Shown: positions 5,584 to 15,311 of the stretch, in pieces | How positions within the stretch are numbered: the stretch's first letter is position 1 | Layout of the letters: the number at the start of each line of letters is the position of its first letter | NCBI RefSeq assembly: GCF_012848175.1 | Contig: NZ_CP051651.1 | Location: forward strand, 4,891,825-4,955,824 | Direction: 5' to 3' | Source: Xanthomonas campestris pv. badrii | GTDB taxonomy: Bacteria; Pseudomonadota; Gammaproteobacteria; Xanthomonadales; Xanthomonadaceae | DNA: 64,000 bases | Translations under genes and position numbers: made by a program | Notes under the pieces: generated by a model | Databases searched by the model: none | Told to the model about the DNA's origin: nothing | What the model saw: the letters and a program-made list of their open reading frames with translations, nothing else

Positions 5584-7422
5584 TCAACCGTCCAACAACG
5601 CCTTATCCCGCACCGCGCCCTTGTCCGCGCTGGTCGCCAGCAACGCATACGCCTTCAGCGCGGTGGTGACCTTGCGTGGGCGCAGCTCCACCGGCTTCCA
5701 GCCCTTGGCATCCTGCTCTGCACGACGAAGGGCGAGTTCCGCGTCCGAGATCAGCAGATTGATCGAGCGGTTGGGGATGTCGATCAGGATCTTGTCGCCA
5801 TCACGCACCAGGCCGATGGCGCCGCCTGCGGCTGCTTCCGGTGAGGCGTGGCCGATCGACAGGCCCGAGGTGCCGCCGGAGAAGCGGCCGTCGGTGAGCA
5901 GGGCGCATTGCTTGCCCAGGCCCTTGGATTTCAGGTAGCTGGTGGGGTACAGCATCTCCTGCATGCCGGGGCCGCCCTTGGGACCTTCGTAGCGGATCAC
6001 GACGATGTCGCCGGCGACCACCTCGTCGGCCAGGATGCCTTTGACCGCTGCGTCCTGGCTCTCGTACACACGTGCATTGCCTTCGAACACGTGGATGGAT
6101 TCATCCACGCCGGCGGTTTTCACCACGCAGCCGTCGCGGGCGATATTGCCGTACAGCACGGCCAGGCCACCTTCCTGCGAGAACGCATGCGCCACGTCGC
6201 GGATACAGCCGTCGCTGCGGTCGGCATCCAGGGAGTCCCAGCGCGTGGCCTGGCTGAAGGCAATCTGGGTGGGAATGCCGGCCGGGCCGGCCTTGTAGAA
6301 CGTGTGCACCTTGTCATCGTCGGTCTGGGTGATGTCCCATTGCGCGATGGCATCGGCCAGGGTGCGCGCATGCACGGTGGCTGCATCGGTGTGCAGCAAG
6401 CCGCCGCGTGCCAGCTCGCCAAGAATGGCCATGATGCCGCCGGCGCGATGCACGTCTTCGATATGGTATTTCGGTGTATTCGGCGCCACCTTGCATAGCT
6501 GCGGTACGCGCTTGGACAAGCGGTCGATATCGCGCATGTCGAACGGCACTTCGGCCTCCTGCGCGGCGGCGAGCAGGTGCAGGATGGTGTTGGTCGAGCC
6601 ACCCATGGCGATATCCAGCGTCATCGCATTTTCGAAGGCGTCGAAGGTGGCGATGCCGCGCGGCAATGCGGTGGGATCTTCGCCGCCATACCAGCGGTGG
6701 CACAGTTCTACTGCGGCGCGTCCGGCACGCAGGAACAGTTGTTCGCGGTCGGCGTGCGTTGCCACCACGGTGCCGTTGCCCGGCAGCGACAGCCCCAGCG
6801 CTTCGGTCAGGCAGTTCATCGAGTTGGCGGTGAACATGCCCGAGCACGAGCCGCAGGTGGGGCAGGCGCTGCGTTCGAATTCGGCGACCTTTTCGTCGGA
6901 GGCGCTGTCGTCGGCGGCGATCACCATCGCATCGATCAGGTCGAGCTTGTGCTCGGCCAGCTTGGTCTTGCCGGCTTCCATCGGGCCGCCGGAGACGAAC
7001 ACGGTGGGAATGTTGAGCCGCAGCGCAGCCATCAACATGCCGGGGGTGATCTTGTCGCAGTTGGAAATGCACACCAGCGCATCGGCGCAGTGCGCGTTGA
7101 CCATGTATTCGACCGAATCGGCGATGATTTCGCGGCTGGGCAGCGAATACAGCATGCCGTCGTGGCCCATCGCGATGCCGTCGTCCACGGCGATGGTGTC
7201 GAACTCCTTGGCCACCCCGCCGACGCGCTCGATCTCGCGCGCCACCAACTGCCCGAGATCCTTCAGGTGCACATGCCCCGGCACGAACTGGGTGAACGAG
7301 TTGGCGATGGCGATGATGGGCTTGTGGAAGTCGCCGTCCTTCATGCCGGTGGCGCGCCACAACGCGCGCGCGCCGGCCATGTTGCGGCCGTGGGTGGAGG
7401 TCTTGGAGCGGTATTCGGGCAT
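5584..7422 (-). CDS. ilvD: Dihydroxy-acid dehydratase
   Basis: IlvD dehydrates 2,3-dihydroxy-isovalerate and 2,3-dihydroxy-methylvalerate to the keto acids that precede valine and isoleucine. It is a cytoplasmic iron-sulphur enzyme. The frame gives 612 residues from the ATG at 7422 ([19 protein letters not shown]), the usual length. The open frame extends upstream, but that part does not resemble the family. Cluster-binding motifs are visible as [10 protein letters not shown] near residue 124 and [17 protein letters not shown] near residue 190, and the C-terminal [10 protein letters not shown] motif is present. Its 3' end faces the integron integrase remnant, with about 115 bp between. This gene is the usual landmark of Xanthomonas integrons. 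Confidence 0.97.
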   Translation of the reverse strand: MPEYRSKTSTHGRNMAGARALWRATGMKDGDFHKPIIAIANSFTQFVPGHVHLKDLGQLVAREIERVGGVAKEFDTIAVDDGIAMGHDGMLYSLPSREIIADSVEYMVNAHCADALVCISNCDKITPGMLMAALRLNIPTVFVSGGPMEAGKTKLAEHKLDLIDAMVIAADDSASDEKVAEFERSACPTCGSCSGMFTANSMNCLTEALGLSLPGNGTVVATHADREQLFLRAGRAAVELCHRWYGGEDPTALPRGIATFDAFENAMTLDIAMGGSTNTILHLLAAAQEAEVPFDMRDIDRLSKRVPQLCKVAPNTPKYHIEDVHRAGGIMAILGELARGGLLHTDAATVHARTLADAIAQWDITQTDDDKVHTFYKAGPAGIPTQIAFSQATRWDSLDADRSDGCIRDVAHAFSQEGGLAVLYGNIARDGCVVKTAGVDESIHVFEGNARVYESQDAAVKGILADEVVAGDIVVIRYEGPKGGPGMQEMLYPTSYLKSKGLGKQCALLTDGRFSGGTSGLSIGHASPEAAAGGAIGLVRDGDKILIDIPNRSINLLISDAELALRRAEQDAKGWKPVELRPRKVTTALKAYALLATSADKGAVRDKALLDG

Positions 7423-7680
7423 GGCGGATTCAACGACAAAGGCGAGCGGTGGCTGGCAATTAGACCGCGCCAGGACTGTTGCTGCTGCAACCGTCAAGGC
7501 GCGCTCGGATGATCCCGCACGGTAGCACGCAGCTGTCGCGCCCACGCGTCGCTGAAATGTAGCGAACGCACGGGCGATACCGTCGAGCAACCGGCCAATA
7601 ATCCTGCGCGGAACGGTTCACCCCTGTGCGTAACATCGGCGATGCATTGCCACTGCCCGCGAGCGTGGGCGGTTTAGACT

Positions 7681-7953
7681 GTGCGCATGAGCGCCCTTGT
7701 GTCCTGCCGCGCGGGCTGTGCCGCCTGCTGCATCGCCCCCTCCATCAGTTCGCCGATTCCGGGCATGCCGCAGGGCAAGCCGGCCGGGGTGCCCTGCGTG
7801 CAACTGGATGCGCAGTTGGGCTGCCGCCTGTTCGGGCAGCCGAGCCGGCCGGCGGTCTGCGCGAGCCTGCGTCCGTCAGTGGAGATGTGCGGCAACTCGC
7901 GCACGCAGGCATTGGCGATGCTGGCTGCCCTGGAGCGTGCGACGCAGCCTTGA
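7681..7953 (+). CDS. YkgJ-type cysteine-cluster protein
   Basis: A protein of about 88-90 residues with a conserved cysteine pattern: [22 protein letters not shown] near the start, then [19 protein letters not shown] and EMCG. These eight or so cysteines fit the YkgJ family of small putative zinc- or iron-sulphur-binding proteins, whose function is not established. Start is either GTG 7681 or ATG 7687; the ATG gives [10 protein letters not shown] and seems more likely. It stands alone, divergent from ilvD. Confidence 0.85.
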   Translation: MRMSALVSCRAGCAACCIAPSISSPIPGMPQGKPAGVPCVQLDAQLGCRLFGQPSRPAVCASLRPSVEMCGNSRTQALAMLAALERATQP

Positions 7954-8222
7954 ACGTTGGGGCGCTGCGCCTCTGCCTGCGGCCAAGGCTGGCGTAGTTC
8001 AAGGTGGCCGAAGGATCGCGCCGTGGTTCGAGTGCGTTGCCTGGTGCTTGCAGGCGACTCAAGACAACGGTGGAGAAGGGAATCGGGCAGGGCGCTACGC
8101 CGACGACCTAGCCCACCGAAGCAGCGCAGGCCTTGCGCTCATCGCCCCCAAGCGCTGCGATCTGCCCGGTCTTGCCGGGCAAGGTGCCGATGTGGATCGG
8201 CATCGGCAGCGTCGACGCGCGC
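7954..8222. other. Intergenic region, nothing recognised
   Basis: About 270 bp between two convergent genes. Frames exist on both strands but none has coding character, and I see no convincing terminator or repeat. Confidence 0.5.
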
Positions 8223-9119
8223 TCACCCGTTGGCGTTGGCCTTGCGCCCGGCAAAGACGCGCTTGATGCCGGCGCCCAGCGCCAGCACGCCGAACAGCAC
8301 CAGCTTCCAGCCCTTGGCCAGCAGCAGGCCCAGCTTGGCGAACAGCCCGGCCTTGGCCGCCAGGCCACCACCGATCAGACCGGCCAGGCCATAGCTGGCG
8401 ATCTTGTCGGTGGACGGGTTGTGGTCGGCATAGCGTGCGCCCTGGTCGAACTCGGTCATCGGCAGCAGCTGCTGCATGCCCTGACGCACCTGCTCGAGCT
8501 GGCCCATGCCGGCGACGGCGTTGAGGCTGAGATAGCCGCTGCGCCCCAACACGCGGATGTCGTAGTTGAGGGTGTGCTGCTGGGCGCCATCGAAGCGCAG
8601 TTCCTTTGCCCAGTAGAGCTTCTTGCTGCCGGCGTCGTAGCGCGGCGGCACGGCCCAGCCGAGCAGGTCGACCGTGCCGTACCCCTGTTCGCGCCGTGCG
8701 GCGTTGTCCTCGGCGGTACCCTTCTGCATCTGTTCCAGCAATTCGCTGTAATCGATCCTGGCGGCGTCCTCGTCGGACACATAGCCCTCATCGCTATAGG
8801 TCACCACCACCGCCCAGCTGTCCGGTGCATCCAGCGCAGGCGTGCGCGGCACGATCATGCCCAGCACGCTGTCGTCGGGCGGGTTGCCCCACAGCTGCTC
8901 GAGCACGCGGCGCGTATCGGCCTTGTCGAGGTAACGGAAGGCCGGGTCCAGATCGAAGTGCGCCTTGGCCTGCGGCACGGCGATATGGCCGTCGTGATAC
9001 TGCAGCGCAGAGAGCACTTGCGCCTGGTCCGCGGCCTCGGCCGGTACGGCGAGCAGCAGCGGGCTTGCGACAAGCAGGCAGGCGGCCAGCAGGCCGCGCA
9101 TGACAACGGACGTGTGCAT
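8223..9119 (-). CDS. DUF2167 membrane protein
   Basis: A 298-residue protein. A signal peptide (MRGLLAACLLVASPLLLAVPAEA) is followed by a domain of about 215 residues containing LPxT-free, Asp/Tyr-rich sequence typical of DUF2167 (WAVVVTYSDEGYVSDEDA, LGWAVPPRYD, KKLYWAKEL, LNYDIRVLGR). A C-terminal hydrophobic region with Gly-rich helices (YGLAGLIGGGLAAKAGLFAKLGLLL and LVLFGVLALGAGI) ends in a basic tail. The family is membrane-bound with unknown function. The longer open frame runs upstream into the gamma-carbonic anhydrase gene in another phase; the ATG at 9119 gives the natural signal peptide. The neighbours do not suggest a role. Confidence 0.85.
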   Translation of the reverse strand: MHTSVVMRGLLAACLLVASPLLLAVPAEAADQAQVLSALQYHDGHIAVPQAKAHFDLDPAFRYLDKADTRRVLEQLWGNPPDDSVLGMIVPRTPALDAPDSWAVVVTYSDEGYVSDEDAARIDYSELLEQMQKGTAEDNAARREQGYGTVDLLGWAVPPRYDAGSKKLYWAKELRFDGAQQHTLNYDIRVLGRSGYLSLNAVAGMGQLEQVRQGMQQLLPMTEFDQGARYADHNPSTDKIASYGLAGLIGGGLAAKAGLFAKLGLLLAKGWKLVLFGVLALGAGIKRVFAGRKANANG

Positions 9120-9199
9120 CAGGTCGAATCCATTCGATGGCAGCGTCCCCACGCCGCAGGGCGCAGATTCTGCCATGCGTTCACACGGCAGACAACGGG

Positions 9200-9745
9200 T
9201 CAGCGCGCGCTGGCGATGCCCAGGTACTGATCCTTGAGCCGCACATAATGCTGGGCCGAGTAATGCAGGCTTTCGATTTCCTTGTCGCTGAGCGTGCGCG
9301 CCAGGCGGGCGGGGTTGCCCAGCCACAACTCTGCCTCGCCGACCACCTTGCCCGGGCCGACCACTGCACCTGCACCGACAAATCCGTAGCGTTTGACGGT
9401 GGCTCCATCCAGCACGCAGGCGCCCATGCCGATCAGGCACAGGTCTTCGATGCTGCAGGCATGCAGGATGGTGCCGTGGCCCACGGTGACGTCGGCGCCG
9501 ATCACGGTCGGGTAGCCGGCCTTGTTGAACGGGCTGTGGTGGCTGACGTGGATGATGGTGCCATCCTGCACGTTGGTACGCGCGCCGATCTGCACATGGT
9601 TGACGTCGCCGCGGATCACCGTGCCCGGCCACACCGACACATCGTCGCCCAGGCTCACCTTGCCGATGATGGTGCAGGCCGGGTCGATGTAGACGCGCTC
9701 GCCCAGTTGCGGGGTGTGGTCCAGAAACGGGCGAATCGGGGTCAC
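9200..9745 (-). CDS. Gamma-class carbonic anhydrase-like hexapeptide-repeat protein
   Basis: A 181-residue left-handed beta-helix protein with recurrent hexapeptides ([LIV]-G-x-x-x-x). The three metal-ligand histidines of gamma-carbonic anhydrases are recognisable in GTIIHVSHHS and VGHGTILHAC, and the R/D/Q residues in VIRGDVNHVQIG and NVQDG are also present. E. coli YrdA-type relatives bind zinc but often show little activity, so catalysis is not certain. I chose the GTG at 9745, preceded by CCGGAG, giving TPIRPFLDHTPQLGERV, the normal family N-terminus. Confidence 0.9.
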   Translation of the reverse strand: MTPIRPFLDHTPQLGERVYIDPACTIIGKVSLGDDVSVWPGTVIRGDVNHVQIGARTNVQDGTIIHVSHHSPFNKAGYPTVIGADVTVGHGTILHACSIEDLCLIGMGACVLDGATVKRYGFVGAGAVVGPGKVVGEAELWLGNPARLARTLSDKEIESLHYSAQHYVRLKDQYLGIASAR

Positions 9746-10411
9746 GGTAGTCTCCGGCAAGTCAGCGTGCCGCCAGGTGCGGACACGGTGTGGATGATAC
9801 CCGGGCCGTGGTGGTGGCTGCGGAAGGGCCCAGGTCTTACGCCAGAGGTGCATCTGCGCGCGCGGCGCTATGCTGCCGGCAGCGGCCTGTACGCCGGCAG
9901 GATCATGAAGCGGTGGGCGCGTGCCGCTGTTGTGCAAGGCTGCGATCGCAGACCGCAGTGACTGCATTGTTGCGTAGTAGGAACCGCACGCGTATCGCGG
10001 TGTTGTTGGCTGGCAGCCGCAGTGTGTCGCGGTCAGGCAACGCAATGGCGTCGCGACCGTCTTGGTGTCCCTTTGCGGCAGCGTCGCGACTGGCTATCGA
10101 CTTCACGCATCGCAGCGATGGACGTCGCTGCGATGCGTGAAATCGATAGCGCGCCCCGAACGCGTGCTCGCCCAAGCGAAGCCCGATCCCGTCACGTCCG
10201 ATAAGCGCACAGCACTGCGGTGATCCGGCTTGAACCGTGCCTGCGATCGGCCTAGCGTGCGTGCAGTTGCGATGCGGCGGCGAGTGCCGGAGCGACGCGA
10301 ACATCGTGTTCTCCCGCTCGCCGTCATCGCAGCGCCGCGCAAGTCGCTGGCGATGCACGACCACCCGTATCACGCCCCGCAAGACCACTCCCTTCTCCAC
10401 AGGACACCCCG
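9746..10411. other. Long divergent intergenic region
   Basis: About 670 bp between the divergently transcribed gamma-carbonic anhydrase and MFS genes. Apart from the long hairpin at 10094-10149 and two short GTCGCGAC palindromes near 10052 and 10083, I see no gene or convincing promoter here. Confidence 0.5.
10094..10149. repeat. Long inverted repeat (24-bp arms, 8-base loop)
   Basis: Arm 10094-10117 is the reverse complement of 10126-10149 at 23 of 24 positions, with a loop of eight bases. The arms contain CACGCATCGCAGCG. There is no flanking T-run and both adjacent genes start rather than end here, so an ordinary terminator is unlikely. Confidence 0.9.
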
Positions 10412-11716
10412 ATGCTCCAAAGCACCTCGACGCCTGCGCCCTTCGTGCTGGAGCGCATGACGCCCTTTCAGTGGCGGGCAGTGGCGATCTGCGTGCTGCT
10501 GACAATGCTCGACGGTTTCGACGTGATGGCGATGGCGTTCACCGCGCCGCATGTGTCGGCGGATTGGCAACTGTCGGGAAAGTGGCTGGGGGTGTTGTTC
10601 AGTGCCGGACTGGTGGGCATGGCCGTGGGGTCGTTGGTGCTGGCGCCGCTGGCCGACCGTATCGGCCGCCGCGCCCTGACGCTGATCTGCCTGACAATCC
10701 TCACCGTGGGCATGGGCGCCTCGGCGCTGGCCGGCAACGCCTGGCAACTGGGGGCGCTGCGGGCGTTCACCGGGATCGGCATCGGCGGCATGCTGGCCTG
10801 CGTGGCGGTGACGGCTGCGGAGTATTCCACCGCGCGCTGGCGCAGCACGGCCACGGTGCTGCAGGCCACCGGTTACCCGGTGGGCGCCACGGTGGGCGGG
10901 GCGATCGCGGCGCTGCTGTTGCAGCACTGGTCGTGGCCGTCGGTGTTCGTGCTCGGCGCGCTGGGCTCGTTGGTGTGTGTGCCGCTGGTGCTTGCCTTTC
11001 TGCCGGAGTCGCTGGAGTTCCTGATGGCTCGCCGGCCGCCGAACGCGCACACCCGCTTCAACGCAGTGCTGGCGCGGATGGGGATGCCGGCAGCGCCGCA
11101 ACTGCCGCTGCCACCGGTACAGGCGGCCAGGCAGGGTTATGCCGCGCTGTTCGTCGGGGTGGTGCGGCGGCAGTCGCTGCTGATCGCGGGGGCGTTCTTC
11201 CTGTTGATGTTCTCGTTCTACTTCGTGCTCAGCTGGACGCCCAAGCTGCTGGCAACGGCGGGGCTGTCCGCCGCCCAGGGCGTGACCGGCGGGGTGCTGT
11301 TGAATCTGGGCGGTATCGCGGGCGGCTTGCTGTTCAGTTGGCTGGCGCTGCGCGCGCGGCTGTCGCGGCTCACTGCGGGTGCGCTGATCCTGGTGGCGCT
11401 GGCGATGCTCGCGTTCGGGGTGAGCAGCGCGGTGCTGAGCTGGGCGTTCGTGACGGCCCTGCTCACCGGTGCGGCACTGACCGCCGCCATGGGAGGGCTG
11501 TATGCAGTGGCGCCGGTGGTGTTCCCGGCGGCCGTACGCTCCACCGGCATGGGCTGGGCGATCGGCGTGGGCCGCTTGGGCGCGATCCTGTCGCCTCTGT
11601 GTGCGGGCGTATTGCTGGACGCCGGGTGGACACCGGCCCGGTTGTACCTGGCCTGCGCCGTGCCGCTGCTGTTCGCCGCCGCCGCCGTGGTGGCGATGCG
11701 CTTGCCGGATCGCTGA
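10412..11716 (+). CDS. MFS transporter, aromatic acid:H+ symporter type
   Basis: A 434-residue inner-membrane carrier with the twelve-helix layout of the major facilitator superfamily. The motif DGFDVMAMAF in helix 1 and PLADRIGRRAL in the loop after helix 2 are typical of the AAHS branch (PcaK, BenK, MhpT), which imports 4-hydroxybenzoate, protocatechuate or related acids with a proton. The gene lies about 3 kb upstream of the aromatic catabolic region, which supports an aromatic substrate, but which one cannot be read from sequence. The start at 10412 gives MLQSTSTPAPFVLERM, followed shortly by helix 1. It is divergent from the carbonic anhydrase gene. Confidence 0.88.
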   Translation: MLQSTSTPAPFVLERMTPFQWRAVAICVLLTMLDGFDVMAMAFTAPHVSADWQLSGKWLGVLFSAGLVGMAVGSLVLAPLADRIGRRALTLICLTILTVGMGASALAGNAWQLGALRAFTGIGIGGMLACVAVTAAEYSTARWRSTATVLQATGYPVGATVGGAIAALLLQHWSWPSVFVLGALGSLVCVPLVLAFLPESLEFLMARRPPNAHTRFNAVLARMGMPAAPQLPLPPVQAARQGYAALFVGVVRRQSLLIAGAFFLLMFSFYFVLSWTPKLLATAGLSAAQGVTGGVLLNLGGIAGGLLFSWLALRARLSRLTAGALILVALAMLAFGVSSAVLSWAFVTALLTGAALTAAMGGLYAVAPVVFPAAVRSTGMGWAIGVGRLGAILSPLCAGVLLDAGWTPARLYLACAVPLLFAAAAVVAMRLPDR

Positions 11717-11817
11717 ACTGCTCAGCCCGCTGCGCGCGACTGCGTGATTGCGCCTGTCCAGGACGCATCGGCGGACCAAAGAAATCGTGCCGGCTGCCGA
11801 TATTTCCGAAGACCGCC

Positions 11818-13101
11818 ATGCCCATGGCGGACTCTTCCGCGAACATCGTGCACACCAGCGCCGGCATGCTCAGAACCATCGACTCCGACCAACTTCGCCC
11901 CGGCATGTATGTCTACAAGCTGCTGGGCGCGTGGGTGCACCATCCGTTCTGGAAAACCTCGTTCCTGGTCGATTCGGACGACGTGGACAAGATCCACGGC
12001 AGCCGGATCGAGCAACTGGTGATCGACACCGCGCGTGGGCTGGATGTGGACGCGGGGACGCCGGAAACGGAAGCGGCCGATGCCACGCCACCGGAACCGG
12101 AGCCGGAGCCGCCGGAGCCGGCATCCAGCACGCGCGCGCTGCGCACCAGCAGCGTCACTGCGCAGGTCGGCATCGAGGCCGAAGTGGTGCGCGCGCGGCG
12201 CATTTTCGAAGATGGGCGCGACACCGTGGAGGAGATGTTTCGCGACGTGCGGCTCGGCCGTACCGTCGACACCGAGGCGGCCATGCCGCTGGTGGAAGCC
12301 ATCAACGATTCGGTGCTGCGTCACCCGCAGGCGCTGATCAGCGTGGCGCGGCTCAAGACCGCCGACGACTACACCTATCTGCACTCGATGGCCGTGGCCG
12401 GGCTGATGAGCGGGCTCGCCCGCCAGCTCGGCCTGCCCGATGCGCAGGTGGTGGAAGCGGCGATGGGTGGCCTGCTGCACGACATGGGCAAGGCGGTGAC
12501 GCCGCTGGACATCCTCAACAAGCCGGGCCGGCTCACCAACGAAGAAATGGAGGTCATGCGCCAGCATCCGCTGGATGGCCATCGCCTGCTGGTGGCCGGC
12601 GGCGTGCAGAACGCGGTGGTGCTGGAAATCGCCCTGCATCATCACGAAAAGATGGATGGCAGCGGTTATCCCAGCCGGCTGGTCGGCGAAGAGATCTCGC
12701 TGATGTCGCGGATGGGCGCGGTCTGCGATGTCTACGACGCCATCAGTTCCGACCGCCCCTATAAACGCGGCTGGGATCCGGCCGAATCGCTCAAGCAGAT
12801 GGCCTCGTGGAAAGGCCACTTCGACCCGGTGATCTTCCAGGCGTTCGTGCGCCGGCTGGGGATCTATCCGGTTGGTTCGCTGGTGCGGCTGGAATCGCAG
12901 AAGCTGGCCGTGGTGATCGAACAGACCCCGGACGCCCTGCTCAAACCGAAGGTGCGGGTGTTCTACTCGGCCAAGCTGCGCAGCCATGTGCTGTTGCAGG
13001 ACATCGACCTGTCGCGTCCGGACTGCCAGGACCGGATCGAAAAGATGGAAACCCCGAGCGACTGGGGCTTTCGCGATCTCGAGAAACTCTGGCTGCCCTG
13101 A
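11818..13101 (+). CDS. HD-GYP domain cyclic-di-GMP phosphodiesterase
   Basis: About 427 residues. The N-terminal part (residues about 17-140) resembles DUF3391, which is commonly fused to HD-GYP domains, followed by an acidic Pro/Glu-rich linker (PPEPEPEPPEP). The catalytic domain has the HD pair in GGLLHDMGKAVTP (near residue 220) and the GYP signature in HHHEKMDGSGYPS (near residue 280), with all expected metal ligands visible. Such enzymes hydrolyse c-di-GMP to GMP and control motility, biofilm and virulence in Xanthomonas. No receiver or sensor domain is attached. Several in-frame ATGs occur (11818, 11824, 11866); MLRTIDSDQLRPGMYV at 11866 is the family's usual start, so the true N-terminus may be shorter. 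Confidence 0.92.
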   Translation: MPMADSSANIVHTSAGMLRTIDSDQLRPGMYVYKLLGAWVHHPFWKTSFLVDSDDVDKIHGSRIEQLVIDTARGLDVDAGTPETEAADATPPEPEPEPPEPASSTRALRTSSVTAQVGIEAEVVRARRIFEDGRDTVEEMFRDVRLGRTVDTEAAMPLVEAINDSVLRHPQALISVARLKTADDYTYLHSMAVAGLMSGLARQLGLPDAQVVEAAMGGLLHDMGKAVTPLDILNKPGRLTNEEMEVMRQHPLDGHRLLVAGGVQNAVVLEIALHHHEKMDGSGYPSRLVGEEISLMSRMGAVCDVYDAISSDRPYKRGWDPAESLKQMASWKGHFDPVIFQAFVRRLGIYPVGSLVRLESQKLAVVIEQTPDALLKPKVRVFYSAKLRSHVLLQDIDLSRPDCQDRIEKMETPSDWGFRDLEKLWLP

Positions 13102-13642
13102 TCTGGCCGTGCCCCGCTGCGGGTGGTGCTGCATGCCCGTCCGGTGTGCGGCGCGTGCCCGCCTGCGCATCCTTGCCGATCGGCAGGCCACCGACGGCTG
13201 ACCCCGGCCACGCCCCGCGCCCGATCGCACTGCACCGCCCGGCCCACCATGCAGCCTGCCGATCGCTGTCCCGGCCCATACCCGGCACCGTCTCGCCTAG
13301 CGGGCGCGACCATGCTGCACTGCAGCTTGGCAATGTAGTTATGTTCAATAACTATCCCGGAACGCAATCACTTGCCGACCGGAACCATGTCCACTTCGTG
13401 CCTGGATCACCGCCGTCCCTCGCATGCTGCAGCGCCGCTACGCCGCTGCCGGGCCTGCGCGTGGACGCGGGGGCTGGCGCAGCGTTGGCACGGCGCGCGA
13501 CTCCGGCAGGCAACGGCGGCCTGCACGTCCACATCGGCGGGCCTGGCCGCGTCTACAATGCGGTGCACGCCGGGGATCGGCGTTGCGGACCGGGTGCCCC
13601 GCGCGTGCCGGTCCGCCTGCTGCCTTTGTCGCGAGAACCGTC
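13102..13642. other. Long leader region before the MarR operon
   Basis: About 540 bp without a convincing gene. A promoter with an embedded palindrome lies at 13327-13354. The marR frame stays open far upstream, but the extension is Arg/Gly/Ala-rich and does not look like protein. Confidence 0.55.
13327..13354 (+). promoter_or_regulatory. Promoter with embedded MarR-type operator
   Basis: TTGGCA (13327-13332) and TAACTA (13349-13354) are 16 bases apart. A perfect inverted repeat TAGTTAT-N5-ATAACTA (13336-13354) fills the spacer and covers the -10. A repressor bound there would block RNA polymerase. The next gene downstream encodes a MarR-family protein, the likely ligand-responsive repressor of the operon. 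Confidence 0.6.
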
Positions 13643-14119
13643 ATGCCCGCTACCGCCGCTGTTGCACCGTTGCCCGATCCCGTCACCGAGGTGGACCAGG
13701 CGCGCCTGCTGCGGCTGCTGGGGTATCGCATCACCCGCACCGAGTTGTTGGTGCGGCGAATGTTCCAGGAGTGCGTGGCGGCCTTCGATCTGAAGCCGGT
13801 CGATTTCTCCTTGCTGATGCTGGTGGACGGCAACCCGGGAATCAATCAACGCCAGATCGGCGATGTGTTGCACGTATCGCCGCCGAACCTGGCCATCGTG
13901 GTGGCACGGCTGGTCAAGCGCCGGCTGTTGCGGCAGGTGCGCGGGCAGCAGGACCGGCGCATGCAGCATCTGTCGCTGACGCCGGCCGGCATCACCCTGC
14001 TGACCGAAGCCGAAGCCGAGGTGCTGCGCATGGAGCGGCAGCTCAGCGCAGTGCTCGGCACCAGCGAGGCGCCGCTGCTGCGCGCGCTCGATCGTCTGGA
14101 TCGGCTGGACACGCCGTAG
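13643..14119 (+). CDS. MarR-family transcriptional regulator
   Basis: A 158-residue winged-helix regulator. The DNA-binding region is visible as NQRQIGDVLHVSPPNLAIVVARLVKRRLL (helix-turn-helix, about residues 72-100), followed by the wing VRGQQDRRMQHLSLTPAG. MarR proteins usually repress nearby genes and let go on binding an aromatic compound, which fits the downstream channel, dehydrogenase and aldehyde dehydrogenase genes. It is the first gene of that set on the plus strand. The start at 13643 gives MPATAAVAPLPDPVTEVDQARLL; the long upstream extension of the frame lacks coding character. Confidence 0.88.
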   Translation: MPATAAVAPLPDPVTEVDQARLLRLLGYRITRTELLVRRMFQECVAAFDLKPVDFSLLMLVDGNPGINQRQIGDVLHVSPPNLAIVVARLVKRRLLRQVRGQQDRRMQHLSLTPAGITLLTEAEAEVLRMERQLSAVLGTSEAPLLRALDRLDRLDTP

Positions 14120-14255
14120 GCCGCGCCTGCCGGCCACGTAGCCGGCGGCCTTTGTCCACTTCTATTGCAACTGCACGTGCTGTGCGTAGCGCGGGGATTG
14201 CCCCTGCCTGACACCTGCCCTGTGGCAGGCCCGCTGTTCCCTCCCAACGCTGGAG

Positions 14256-15278
14256 ATGTCCGCAGTGAGTCGATCCTTGGAGATGCGCTGGGCAGGTGGT
14301 GCAAGAGCGTCGTGGCAGGTCCGCGCAACGCTTGGGGCGGCGGCATTGCTTGCCACTGGTGCAGCGCTCGCACAGGGCGTGCCGCAGAGTGCGGCGCTCA
14401 CCAACGGGCTCAATACCGGCGGGACAAGTTTTCTGGATGGTTTCACCCGCACCACGCCCGGCTGGGCCGTGGTGACCTATCTGCGCCAGACCTCGCTGGA
14501 TGCGATCAAGGACGCGCGTGGCAACGATGTCCCGGTGTTCGAGAACCCGCGGATCGATTCCACCCTGCTGCTGACCCAGGTCGCCTACGTCACGCCGTAC
14601 ACGCTGTTCGGTGGGGCACTGGGCATCAATACGCTGGTGCCGTTGATCAATCTGGACGCGTCCTTCGGGCGCAACAGCATCGTCACCCTGCGCGACAACG
14701 GCGCCGGCGTCGGCGACCTGACCTTCGGCCCGTACCTGCAGATGCTGCCGGTGATGCGCAATGGGCGGCCAGTGTTTTCGCAGCGTTTCGAGATCGATGC
14801 CGTGGCACCGGTCGGCAAGTTCGACCGCGACCGCGATCTCAACCAGGGCGCCGGCTACTGGTCGCTGGTGCCGAACTACGCCTTCACCGTGCTGCCCACG
14901 CCCAAGTGGGAAATCAGCGCACGCCTCAACTACGTCTACAACTTCCGCAGCGAGCGCCGGCCGAATCTGCCCGACGGATTCGACTTCCGTAACGGGCAGG
15001 CCGGCGATGCGGGCTGGATCAACTTCGCCACTTCCTGGGAAGTGGCGCCGGATGTGCGGCTGGGCGTCAACGCCTATTACCTCACCCAATTCCGCGACAA
15101 CCGCACCAATGGCCAGCGCGTGCCCGACAGCCGGCAACGCATCTTCTACGCCGGTCCGGGCGGCGCGTGGCGGCTGGATGCCAGCAACATGCTGTTTGCC
15201 AATCTTTACCTGCCGGTAGAGGTCAGGAATGCGGCCTCCGGCAACAACGTCAACCTGCAGTACGTCCATGTGTTCTAG
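14256..15278 (+). CDS. Outer-membrane SphA/MetA-type protein of aromatic catabolism
   Basis: A 340-residue precursor with an N-terminal signal region (ATLGAAALLATGAALAQG, cleavage near residue 40) and a mature part of alternating beta strands ending in the outer-membrane C-terminal pattern (NLQYVHVF, final Phe). The features match the family annotated 'phenol degradation protein meta' (SphA), beta-barrels found in operons for aromatic breakdown and thought to admit hydrophobic substrates. It lies between marR and the SDR gene in one transcriptional direction. Alternative starts at 14256 and 14283 differ by nine residues before the signal peptide. Confidence 0.82.
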   Translation: MSAVSRSLEMRWAGGARASWQVRATLGAAALLATGAALAQGVPQSAALTNGLNTGGTSFLDGFTRTTPGWAVVTYLRQTSLDAIKDARGNDVPVFENPRIDSTLLLTQVAYVTPYTLFGGALGINTLVPLINLDASFGRNSIVTLRDNGAGVGDLTFGPYLQMLPVMRNGRPVFSQRFEIDAVAPVGKFDRDRDLNQGAGYWSLVPNYAFTVLPTPKWEISARLNYVYNFRSERRPNLPDGFDFRNGQAGDAGWINFATSWEVAPDVRLGVNAYYLTQFRDNRTNGQRVPDSRQRIFYAGPGGAWRLDASNMLFANLYLPVEVRNAASGNNVNLQYVHVF

Positions 15279-15311
15279 CGCCGGTACATCCGGCTCCTTC
15301 GGAGGGTGGCA

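Noticed and set aside
10237..13101. A 954-codon open frame joining the MFS region and the HD-GYP gene
   Set aside because: The first half overlaps the MFS gene in another frame and is Arg/Gly/Ala-rich without family resemblance. Only the last 427 codons are a real protein.
13372..13642. Upstream extension of the marR frame (adding 70 or more codons)
   Set aside because: The extension is low-complexity Arg/Ala/Gly sequence, and the family starts near the ATG at 13643.
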